Position numbers and translations under genes: made by a program. From an uncultured Stomatobaculum sp. (GTDB lineage Bacteria > Bacillota > Clostridia > Lachnospirales > Lachnospiraceae), in the NCBI GenBank assembly GCA_938010625.1, contig CALLVJ010000134.1, forward strand, positions 1-8,474: DNA of 8,474 bases. The letters are read 5' to 3'. The notes under the pieces are model-generated. The model made no database searches. It was not told the DNA's origin and saw only the letters and a list, made by a program, of their open reading frames with translations. Positions 1-5,087 of this stretch are shown piece by piece (the stretch's first letter is position 1; each line of letters opens with the position of its first letter).

Positions 1-1587
1 CTGGATGCTTCCATTTGCCGAACGCTGGCCGTAGTTCTGACCGAGCGTCTCATCATAAGTCAGACTGACCTGGTTCTTGTTGACCCAGTCCTGCGCTGCC
101 TTCATGCCGAGCGCTTCGCTCGACACCTTGCCGTTTTTGTCCTCTGTCCAGACTCTGGTATAAAACGGCACAGCCTGAATCAGCTTTTCCTTCGGAATCT
201 CTTCGAGGCAGGCGTCAAGTCCCGCCGTCACAAAGTCGAGGGAAGCCGTGCTGCCCGGCGTATCGCCATTCGTGTGCTCATCATAGCCCATGTTGACTAT
301 ATAGTCACAAAAAACCGCGAGTTCTTTTCTGTCGTAATAGGCATTAAACTTTGCGGGATTCGGAACATCCACCGTGAGATAGAGCTGCTTTGCATGGCAG
401 GCGACCGAGAGCTCTCGGATAAATTCGAGGTACTGGTCAACAGCCTCCTGTTTGATGAGCTCGAGATCCACATTAATGCCGTCAAAGCCGTAGAGATCCG
501 CATCCGCGATCAGCGAGTCAATCAGCTTTTTCCGCACAGAGGTCTTTTTCAGGAGCTCTCCCGTCGTGACACTCTTATCAAAGTTGTCGAGCAGGGCAAA
601 GACCTTGAGTCCCTTCTCATGTGCCGCCTCCACATAGGCGCGGTCAGCATAGCTCTGATAATCGCCCTCGTTGCCGCGGAGCGAAAACCAGGTCGGGACA
701 ATCACATTCATGCCGCTTGCATTGCCCGCGAGAGTCGAAAGCCCCTGGTTTGCCGCCTGGTTGGACACGAGATGAAAACCGAGAAGCACCTTGCCGCCGA
801 GCGAGAGCGCACCGTAGTCCTGCGCTGCAAACGTATTCTCATAAGGCACAGTCTCTGCTGCCCGCAGACTTCTCTGTTGCACATAGCCGGTAAAGCCACT
901 GTCGGTCTTGACGCGCACCCAGCGCGCAGCATCTGTCTTAGCATCGGCATGATCCGGGATCACGCGGAGCGCTTCCGCCTTTGCCGCGACCGTGACAATG
1001 CTGCCGCGCACACTTGGCCGGCTCCGGAGCACGGTTTTATGCTTTGCCGCCCGCACTTCATCGCTCTTCGGTGCGGTCTCAACGAAAAGACGCTTCACCT
1101 CACCCTCGGTATAAGCCTCGGTGCGCACATCTGTAAATTCGCGTAGCAGCGGCAGTGAGAGGTAGAGTTCCTGCTCTTTGACGAAAAAGAGCGGCTTGCC
1201 CTCTGTGTCCACTTCCTCCGCCGTAAACGTGTGAACTTTGTCCGGCGCTGCATAGACCAGGCTCTTCTCGTCCGTGTCCCAGTAAAAGCGCTGGTTCATC
1301 TCCCGTTTCACGAGGGACAGCGGCAGGTAGACGCTGCCATTCTGCAGAACCCCCTTGTCGCTCTGCAGCTCATAGTCATAGAGCACAGCGACTTCATCGC
1401 CCTGCACGCCGAACAGTCTGTTCTCACTGATGTGGGTGCGGCTTGGCCCGAACCGTTGATACCAGAGTCCCAGAATCAGCGCAATGAGCGCGAGAAGCAG
1501 AAGGATGGGCAGCACCGGCTTGTTCCCGCTGCGCTTTCGGCTGCGCCCCGTTGTCTGCAACTCCGTTGTTTCATTCTTTTCTTCCAA
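1..1587 (-). CDS. Membrane-anchored family 18 glycosyl hydrolase with SH3-like segment (3' end cut by window)
   Basis: Probable cell-surface enzyme of the GH18 family, which cleaves beta-1,4 N-acetylglucosamine linkages in chitin or peptidoglycan; the SleL/YaaH-like branch acts on the wall. 529 residues are visible and the C-terminus lies beyond the left edge. A basic cytoplasmic N-terminus (RSRKRS, about 15-20) precedes one membrane segment (about 24-43), suggesting a signal anchor. Residues about 84-118 resemble a copper-amine-oxidase-N/SH3-like fold, and 186-241 look like a bacterial SH3 domain (VLRSRPS ... WVRVKTDSGFTGYV). The GH18 barrel starts near 265. The active-site motif is DGINVDLE (369-376) with catalytic Glu376; the second Asp of the classical DGxDxDxE is Asn372, as is common in the spore/wall branch. 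NMGYDEH (432-438) and AVPFYTRVW (472-480) are further GH18 hallmarks. The start is TTG at 1587-1585, five bases after a strong AGGAGGA; no ATG or GTG fits. The fold and family are sure, the substrate is inferred. Confidence 0.9.
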   Translation of the reverse strand, partial: MEEKNETTELQTTGRSRKRSGNKPVLPILLLLALIALILGLWYQRFGPSRTHISENRLFGVQGDEVAVLYDYELQSDKGVLQNGSVYLPLSLVKREMNQRFYWDTDEKSLVYAAPDKVHTFTAEEVDTEGKPLFFVKEQELYLSLPLLREFTDVRTEAYTEGEVKRLFVETAPKSDEVRAAKHKTVLRSRPSVRGSIVTVAAKAEALRVIPDHADAKTDAARWVRVKTDSGFTGYVQQRSLRAAETVPYENTFAAQDYGALSLGGKVLLGFHLVSNQAANQGLSTLAGNASGMNVIVPTWFSLRGNEGDYQSYADRAYVEAAHEKGLKVFALLDNFDKSVTTGELLKKTSVRKKLIDSLIADADLYGFDGINVDLELIKQEAVDQYLEFIRELSVACHAKQLYLTVDVPNPAKFNAYYDRKELAVFCDYIVNMGYDEHTNGDTPGSTASLDFVTAGLDACLEEIPKEKLIQAVPFYTRVWTEDKNGKVSSEALGMKAAQDWVNKNQVSLTYDETLGQNYGQRSANGSIQ

Positions 1588-1592
1588 GATAA

Positions 1593-1599
1593 TCCTCCT
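1593..1599 (-). promoter_or_regulatory. Ribosome binding site deciding a TTG start
   Basis: On the minus strand AGGAGGA lies five bases upstream of TTG (1587). It fixes the non-ATG start of the glycosyl hydrolase, since no ATG or GTG in this frame lies at a usable distance. Confidence 0.85.
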
Positions 1600-1600
1600 C

Positions 1601-1642
1601 TGAAATACAATTACATTCTCTTGAAGTACAATTACATCTTCT
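1601..1642. repeat. Two-copy 21-bp tandem direct repeat before the glycosyl hydrolase
   Basis: Copies 1601-1621 and 1622-1642 match at 18 of 21 positions. Both contain the identical 10-mer TACAATTACA (1606-1615 and 1627-1636) at a spacing of exactly 21 bp, two helical turns. The repeat ends just upstream of the ribosome binding site on the minus strand, so it is either a DNA operator or part of the untranslated leader. Direct 9-10-mers at 21-bp spacing resemble the layout of LytTR-type response-regulator sites (AgrA, ComE), but that link is inference from spacing and a loose match only. Confidence 0.8.
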
Positions 1643-1655
1643 TAATATTAGGAAG
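1638..1655. promoter_or_regulatory. 18-bp near-palindrome, possible operator
   Basis: CTTCTTAATATTAGGAAG is symmetric at 8 of 9 base pairs with no central loop, which fits a dimeric DNA-binding protein better than an RNA hairpin. It overlaps the end of the 21-bp repeat and lies between the possible hydrolase promoter and its start codon. No regulator is identified. Confidence 0.45.
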
Positions 1656-1684
1656 AGAGCTCTAAATTCAGTCCAGAGAAGTAT

Positions 1685-1711
1685 ATCATAAAACCGTGGT
1701 GTCTGTGTAAA
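1685..1711 (-). promoter_or_regulatory. Possible promoter of the glycosyl hydrolase
   Basis: On the minus strand TTTACA (1711-1706) and TATGAT (1690-1685) each match the sigma-A consensus at five of six bases, but the spacer is only 15 bp. It lies just after the terminator U-tract at 1719 and about 100 bp before the TTG start. The short spacer makes this tentative. Confidence 0.35.
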
Positions 1712-1718
1712 GACAAGC

Positions 1719-1758
1719 AAAAAAGCGACAGTGCGCTCCGTGACAAGCGCACTGCCGC
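1719..1758 (-). terminator. Strong minus-strand intrinsic terminator
   Basis: Read on the minus strand, GCGGCAGTGCGCT pairs with AGCGCACTGTCGC to give a 13-bp stem with one G-U pair around the loop TGTCACGG, followed directly by six T (1724-1719). The plus-strand reading has no T-tract. No protein gene ends here, so it must end an RNA, a leader or readthrough from the structured segment upstream. The first half of its 5' arm can instead pair with an upstream segment (1785-1775), giving a competing hairpin. Confidence 0.8.
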
Positions 1759-1892
1759 CTGTGCTCCAAACTTGCAGGCTCGGCAGCACATACAGCGAAT
1801 GACTTATTTTACCGTGACACAATGGCGGAATTGCGAATTCCTCGAGTTGCCGCCCTCTGCTGCGCGAGATGGATGGCGTAGTTCACGCATAC
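1759..1892 (-). other. Structured minus-strand segment between two terminators, no gene
   Basis: No convincing reading frame is present. Minus-strand structure includes GGAATT-CGC-AATTCC near 1827-1841 and a bulged 9-bp hairpin in which 1785-1775 pairs with 1761-1753. The latter overlaps the 5' arm of the downstream terminator, so the two cannot fully coexist. No good promoter of its own was found; TAAAAT near 1806-1811 lacks a matching -35. It could be a second small RNA, or the continuation of a transcript starting near 2046 that reads through the first terminator. Confidence 0.35.
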
Positions 1893-1915
1893 AAAAAAGC
1901 GCCGGACAGCTCCGG
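1893..1915 (-). terminator. Minus-strand intrinsic terminator
   Basis: On the minus strand CCGGA-GCTG-TCCGG (1915-1902) is followed by CGC and then six T (1898-1893). The 5-bp GC-rich stem with a tetraloop is short, and the U-tract starts three bases after the stem, so efficiency may be moderate. The stem's 5' arm can alternatively join a pairing of GAAATCCG with CGGTTTC upstream (near 2026-2020), an attenuator-like option. Confidence 0.6.
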
Positions 1916-2046
1916 ATTTCTTGGTATTTTCTTGGGGATACGCCGCGCGGATGCGCGCGACGCGGCGACAGAAATGTCGCCTGCTTAGAAATGAAACTTT
2001 TGTCTTGGGGACAAGATCTGAAACCGCTGCCTCCTGTTCTCCATCC
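1893..2046 (-). ncRNA. Candidate structured small RNA (or attenuated leader), about 150 nt, family unknown
   Basis: A minus-strand promoter predicts a start near 2046-2044 and an intrinsic terminator ends at 1893. Between them are, in 5'-3' order: TTGT-CCCCAAG-ACAA (2014-2000); GGCGACA-TTTC-TGTCGCC (1981-1964); CGTCGCGCG-CATC-CGCGCGGCG (1962-1941), nine pairs with one G-U; GTAT-CCCCAAGAAA-ATAC (1941-1924); and the terminator hairpin. Two of the loops expose the same CCCCAAG while their stems differ in sequence. C-rich loops are known in Gram-positive regulatory RNAs that pair with Shine-Dalgarno sequences; applying that here is inference. It lacks the hallmarks I know for tmRNA, RNase P, SRP RNA and common riboswitches. 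A 6S-like rod was considered and not supported. Confidence 0.5.
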
Positions 2047-2052
2047 GATTAA

Positions 2053-2080
2053 AGTATACCATACTGCTTATAATCTTCAA
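2053..2080 (-). promoter_or_regulatory. Minus-strand promoter of the candidate RNA
   Basis: On the minus strand TTGAAG (2080-2075), a 16-bp spacer and TATACT (2058-2053) preceded by TGG form an extended -10 promoter. The predicted start is G at about 2046 or 2045. Its -35 box directly abuts the -35 box of the mecA promoter at 2080/2081. Confidence 0.65.
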
Positions 2081-2109
2081 TTGCCAAATGCGGCATTCCG
2101 GTGTATTAT
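2081..2109 (+). promoter_or_regulatory. mecA promoter
   Basis: TTGCCA (2081-2086), a 17-bp spacer and TATTAT (2104-2109) form a good sigma-A promoter, with a start expected near 2116 and a leader of about 24 bases. The spacer carries TGCC-N6-GGCA (2082/2083-2096) and GCGGCATTCCGG (2090-2101), near-identical to a 12-mer upstream of gdpP. Confidence 0.7.
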
Positions 2110-2139
2110 GCTTTAACAAAATAGAAAGAGGTGAAGTCC

Positions 2140-2904
2140 ATGAAATTAGAGCGCGTCAGCGAGTACCAGATCAGCTGCACGCTGTCCGGTTTTGATTTGA
2201 TTGAGCGCGACATTGAGCTCAATGAACTCGCATATGGCAGCAAAAAAGCAAGACGCCTTCTTCGGGAGATGATGCAGCAGGCATCCTCTGAATTGGGCTT
2301 TGAAGTCGATAATATGCCGCTGCGCGTGGAGTCCATACCGCTCTCCAATGACAGCATTCAAGTGTTGATTACCAAGGTAGATGATCCGGAAGAGATGGAT
2401 GCGCGCTTTTCGCGCTTTGTCCCCTCGGCGGATATGGACGATGACGACCGCTCCGGATTCTCCGATTTTCTGCAGGAACCGGACAGCCGGACGGCTCCCG
2501 CATCCTTTGACGATGAAGAGATGAATGCGTTTCTTCGGAAATGCGTTGCGACTGCAGAAGATCTTCCGTCCAGCTATGACGTCAAAAAAATTCCAGAGCC
2601 ATCTGCACAGATGGTTCGCGGCTTCCGCTTCTCCAATCTGGATGCCGTCATCACCGCTGCGCACGCCCTGCAGGGCACTGCCAATTTTGCAAAAGAGGCT
2701 CTTTACCGGAATCCGGAGAACGGCCAGTACATCCTTGTCCTCCGCTTTCGCAAGCAGGCTTCTCTGCGCACCGCCTTCCTCTGCAATGGCTTAAGCGAGT
2801 ACGGCGATCCGTTGCCTTTGACGCCCGCGCGCGTCGCCTTCTATGACGAACACTTTGACTGCATCCTCTCGAAGGATGTGCTCAGTTCGCTCGCGAAGCT
2901 CTGA
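2140..2904 (+). CDS. mecA: Adaptor protein MecA
   Basis: MecA is a cytoplasmic adaptor that delivers substrates to the ClpC AAA+ unfoldase for ClpP degradation; in Bacillus it keeps the competence regulator ComK low. The 254-residue product has the usual two-part build. The N-terminal substrate-binding domain (1-92) follows the family pattern closely (MKLERVSEYQISCTLSGFDL, FEVDNMPL, ITKVDDPEEMDARFSRF). An acidic, low-complexity linker covers about 93-130, with a run of Asp at 98-103. The C-terminal ClpC-binding domain spans about 155-254 (GFRFSNLDAVITAAHAL ... NGQYILVLRF). The start is ATG at 2140, six bases after AGAGGTG; an in-frame GTG at 2131 lies inside that ribosome site and is rejected. 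Clostridial MecA is often found without comK, so the substrate here is unknown. It stands alone on its own promoter and shows no terminator hairpin. Three in-frame stops follow directly. Confidence 0.95.
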   Translation: MKLERVSEYQISCTLSGFDLIERDIELNELAYGSKKARRLLREMMQQASSELGFEVDNMPLRVESIPLSNDSIQVLITKVDDPEEMDARFSRFVPSADMDDDDRSGFSDFLQEPDSRTAPASFDDEEMNAFLRKCVATAEDLPSSYDVKKIPEPSAQMVRGFRFSNLDAVITAAHALQGTANFAKEALYRNPENGQYILVLRFRKQASLRTAFLCNGLSEYGDPLPLTPARVAFYDEHFDCILSKDVLSSLAKL

Positions 2905-2940
2905 TAGTGAATCTTAAGTTTAGTTAGTTGATAATAATAA
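2902..2940 (+). other. Cluster of in-frame stop codons after mecA
   Basis: In the mecA frame TGA TAG TGA (2902-2910) is followed six codons later by TGA TAA TAA TAA (2929-2940), seven stops in 13 codons. The other two plus frames are also closed here (TAA 2915, TAG 2921, TAG 2925). The stretch is AT-rich, so part may be chance, but the tandem runs would block any readthrough extension of MecA. Confidence 0.7.
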
Positions 2941-2988
2941 ATTGTCCGCCATGTACCTCGAAAAGTGCAAGTTTGCCAACGTGTACGC

Positions 2989-3017
2989 TTGTATTTATGC
3001 CTCCTTTCGTTTACAAT
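2989..3017 (+). promoter_or_regulatory. Ferredoxin gene promoter
   Basis: TTGTAT (2989-2994), a 17-bp spacer and TACAAT (3012-3017) form a sigma-A-like promoter with a predicted start near 3024. It lies about 85 bp downstream of the mecA stop cluster and gives a leader of about 50 bases. Confidence 0.65.
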
Positions 3018-3020
3018 GTG

Positions 3021-3042
3021 GGAAACAGCAAAGATGCTGTCC
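3021..3042 (+). other. Hairpin at the predicted 5' end of the ferredoxin mRNA
   Basis: ACAGCA-AAGA-TGCTGT (3025-3040) forms a 6-bp stem with a tetraloop, with an outer GG/CC pair across a two-base bulge. The predicted transcription start (about 3024) falls at its base, so the mRNA would begin with a stem-loop, an arrangement known to slow 5'-end decay of some mRNAs. No T-tract follows, so it is not a terminator. Confidence 0.45.
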
Positions 3043-3073
3043 TAGTTCAGAAGAATCAAGGAGGATTTTGAGT

Positions 3074-3247
3074 ATGGCACGCAGAATTTCTGATGCTTGC
3101 GTCAGCTGTGGCAGCTGCGCTGGTGAATGTCCGGTCGGTGTGATCTCCCAGGGCGATTCGCAGTACGTGATCGACGAGTCCGGCTGCATTGATTGCGGTG
3201 CTTGCGAGGCAGTATGTCCTGTCGGCGCAATCTCTGAGGCAAACTGA
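3074..3247 (+). CDS. 2[4Fe-4S] ferredoxin, clostridial type
   Basis: A small soluble electron carrier of low redox potential that, in clostridia, serves enzymes such as pyruvate:ferredoxin oxidoreductase and hydrogenase. The 57-residue product contains two CxxCxxCxxxCP cluster motifs: Cys9, 12, 15, 19 with Pro20, and Cys38, 41, 44, 48 with Pro49. In this fold the last Cys of each motif ligates the other cluster. Length and spacing match the classical clostridial ferredoxin of about 55-56 residues. The start is ATG 3074, nine bases after AAGGAGG (3058-3064). The frame stays open upstream to a TTG at 2942, but that would place the promoter and ribosome site inside the gene and would add a non-ferredoxin N-terminus, so it is rejected. 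It has its own promoter and terminator and is probably monocistronic. Its redox partner is not visible in the window. Confidence 0.95.
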   Translation: MARRISDACVSCGSCAGECPVGVISQGDSQYVIDESGCIDCGACEAVCPVGAISEAN

Positions 3248-3261
3248 GTATAACTCACAAC

Positions 3262-3294
3262 AAAAAGCTCCGGGCTTCGGCCCGGAGCTTTTTT
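3262..3294. terminator. Bidirectional intrinsic terminator (ferredoxin / dnaB operon)
   Basis: AGCTCCGGGC-TTCG-GCCCGGAGCT forms a perfect 10-bp GC-rich stem with a UUCG tetraloop in the plus reading. It is flanked by five A on the left (3262-3266) and six T on the right (3289-3294), so it works in both directions. It ends the ferredoxin transcript 15 bases past the stop and the gdpP-rplI-dnaB transcript just after the dnaB stop at 3298. Confidence 0.93.
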
Positions 3295-3297
3295 GTG

Positions 3298-4641
3298 TCA
3301 TCGCGCCATATTGACAAAGCGCGTGGTATCCGGCTTCCAGACCAGGCTGACTGTGCCGATCGGGCCGTTTCTCTGCTTCGCAATGATGACCTCTGCCTCA
3401 TTTGGATGTTCAGTGTCCTTGTTGTAGTAATCATCGCGGTACAAAAACATCACGACATCTGCGTCCTGCTCAATGGCGCCGGACTCGCGGAGATCCGAAA
3501 GCATGGGGCGGTGATCCGGTCGCTGCTCCACTGCGCGCGAGAGCTGCGAGAGCGCAATGACAGGCGCCTGCAATTCTCGCGCCAGAGCCTTCAAGTTGCG
3601 GGAGATGTCGGAAATCTCCTGCTGCCGGTTCTCGCCCGATTTGCCGCTGCCACTCATGAGCTGCAGGTAATCAATGATCACGAGGTCCAAGCCGTGCTCG
3701 AGCTTCTGTTTCCGGCACTTGCTCCGGAGTTCGCCAATGCCAATGCCTGCCGTGTCGTCAATGACCAGATTTTTGCTCTCGGAGATGCGCGCTGCCGCCT
3801 CCATGATGTTCCCAAAATCACCGCCCGAGAGATCTCCATTTCGCATCTTCTGCGCGTCGACGCTTGATTCCATCGAGAGAATACGATTTACCAGCTGCTC
3901 CTTGCTCATTTCGAGCGAGAAAATCATACAGGAGAGACCATTTCGCACCGCAGCGTGCTCCACAATGTTTAACACGAAGGCGGTCTTTCCCATCGAGGGA
4001 CGCGCTGCAATCAGCACGAGATCCGAGGGCTGCAGACCGCTCAGCTTCCGGTCGAGATCAATGAAGCCGGTTGGAATGCCCGTCACCTCTGCGCCGTTCT
4101 GATAAGCCGCCTGAATTTTTTCCAGCACGCGCAGCGTAATCTCCGAAATTGAGGTGAACTCTGCCGCACTCCTCTGTTGCAGAATGCGAAACATCTTCTC
4201 CTCGCTCTCCGCGAGCAGGCTCTCCAACTCCTGGCTGTCCGCGTAGCAGCTGTTTGCAATCTCCTCACTCGCCTGAATCAGCTTCCGCTTGACTGCCTTC
4301 GCCCGCACAATCTTCGCATATTCCCGGATATTCGCGGCAGTCGCTTCACTCTGCGCAATCTCGCGCAAAAAGTCCAGTCCCTGCATTTCCGGCGGCACAT
4401 CTTTTGTCTTTAGTTTTTCCTGCACGGTCAGAATATCGACCGGCTTGCCCTCATCGAAGAGTTCTGCCATACATTCAAAAACGATGCGATACTGCCTGGA
4501 ATAAAAATCCGCCGCACTGCAATGCTCCAGCGCGACGGCAAGGCTGTTCTGATCCACAAAGACTGCACCGAGGATAGAGCGCTCTCCTTCCTCACTGTGC
4601 GGCATGATGCGCTTTAGCACATTCTGGCTGTCGTCCGTCAT
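3298..4641 (-). CDS. dnaB: Replicative DNA helicase DnaB (DnaC in Bacillus)
   Basis: This hexameric 5'-3' helicase unwinds DNA at the replication fork and binds primase DnaG. The 447 residues are full length for the family. The helical N-terminal domain (about 10-110, starting PHSEEGERSILGAV) and a linker to about 180 are followed by the RecA-like ATPase domain. Walker A is ARPSMGKT (213-220) with Lys219. Catalytic Glu244 sits in FSLEMS, Walker B is VIIDYLQL (321-328) with Asp324, and the sensor segment ALSQLSR is at 363-369. DLRESGAIEQDAD (383-395) and KQRNG (422-426) are conserved helicase segments, the latter holding the likely arginine finger Arg424. It is last in the gdpP-rplI-dnaB operon. 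Its ATG (4641) overlaps the rplI stop by four bases (ATGA), and the ribosome site is weak, so translation is probably coupled to rplI. A bidirectional terminator follows. Confidence 0.97.
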   Translation of the reverse strand: MTDDSQNVLKRIMPHSEEGERSILGAVFVDQNSLAVALEHCSAADFYSRQYRIVFECMAELFDEGKPVDILTVQEKLKTKDVPPEMQGLDFLREIAQSEATAANIREYAKIVRAKAVKRKLIQASEEIANSCYADSQELESLLAESEEKMFRILQQRSAAEFTSISEITLRVLEKIQAAYQNGAEVTGIPTGFIDLDRKLSGLQPSDLVLIAARPSMGKTAFVLNIVEHAAVRNGLSCMIFSLEMSKEQLVNRILSMESSVDAQKMRNGDLSGGDFGNIMEAAARISESKNLVIDDTAGIGIGELRSKCRKQKLEHGLDLVIIDYLQLMSGSGKSGENRQQEISDISRNLKALARELQAPVIALSQLSRAVEQRPDHRPMLSDLRESGAIEQDADVVMFLYRDDYYNKDTEHPNEAEVIIAKQRNGPIGTVSLVWKPDTTRFVNMAR

Positions 4642-5087
4642 TTTGCTTCCGTCACATTTACCTTGAGGGTCGCCTGCACATCGCGGTGCAGCTTGACCTG
4701 TGTCTCATACGTTCCAAAGTTCTTGATCGGCTCTGCGAGTGCAATCTTCTTCTTATCGAGCGCAAGACCAAGCTGTTCCTTCACGGCCTCCGCGAGCTCC
4801 CTGGTCGAGACGGAGCCATAAGTCTTTCCATTCTCGCCTCCCTTAATATGCACAGTCACGCTGCCGGCCTCGATCTTTGCCGCGAGCGCCTTTGCCTCGG
4901 CAAGCTGCTCCGCCGCAATTTTCGCCTCATTGGCCTGCTTTAGCTTGAGGGTATTCAAATTTTCAGGCGTCGCCGCTGCACCGAGTTTTTTCGGCAGCAA
5001 AAAATTGCGCGCATAGCCCTCTGAGACTTCCACGAGCGTGCCCGCCTTCCCGAGCGACTTCACATCCTGTAATAATACAATTTTCAT
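4638..5087 (-). CDS. rplI: 50S ribosomal protein L9
   Basis: L9 binds 23S rRNA at the base of the L1 stalk and helps keep the reading frame. The 149 residues match the usual length of 147-150. The N-terminal RNA-binding domain (1-50) has the family signature GKAGTLVEVSEGYARNFLLP (13-32). A long connecting helix rich in Ala, Lys and Glu (about 45-75) leads to the C-terminal domain (about 78-149), with GGENGKTYGSVS in its loop. The start is ATG 5087, preceded by AAGGAGA within the 3' end of gdpP. It overlaps gdpP by ATGA upstream and dnaB by ATGA downstream, so three proteins of unrelated function are made from one tightly packed message, an order conserved in Bacillus and other Firmicutes. Confidence 0.97.
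   Translation of the reverse strand: MKIVLLQDVKSLGKAGTLVEVSEGYARNFLLPKKLGAAATPENLNTLKLKQANEAKIAAEQLAEAKALAAKIEAGSVTVHIKGGENGKTYGSVSTRELAEAVKEQLGLALDKKKIALAEPIKNFGTYETQVKLHRDVQATLKVNVTEAK

Noticed and set aside
274..1146. Long plus-strand open frame of 290 codons
   Set aside because: It is antisense to the GH18 gene, whose frame carries clear family motifs; it has no ribosome site and no recognisable domain.
1803..1889. Small minus-strand frame starting right after the first terminator U-tract (about 28 codons)
   Set aside because: No ribosome site precedes its ATG, and the start lies immediately at the T-run of a terminator.
1893..2046. 6S RNA identity for the structured minus-strand segment
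   Set aside because: A long bulged rod can be drawn and a GTCCCC stretch recalls the 6S bubble, but the stable local hairpins contradict a single central-bulge rod; left as an unknown RNA.
1772..2116. Plus-strand open frame of 114 codons through the structured intergenic region
   Set aside because: It runs through hairpins, both minus-strand terminators and into the mecA promoter, has no ribosome site and no family resemblance.
2942..3073. N-terminal extension of the ferredoxin from a TTG at 2942
   Set aside because: The extension would contain the promoter and the AAGGAGG site and would add 44 residues without ferredoxin character; the ATG at 3074 fits the family length.
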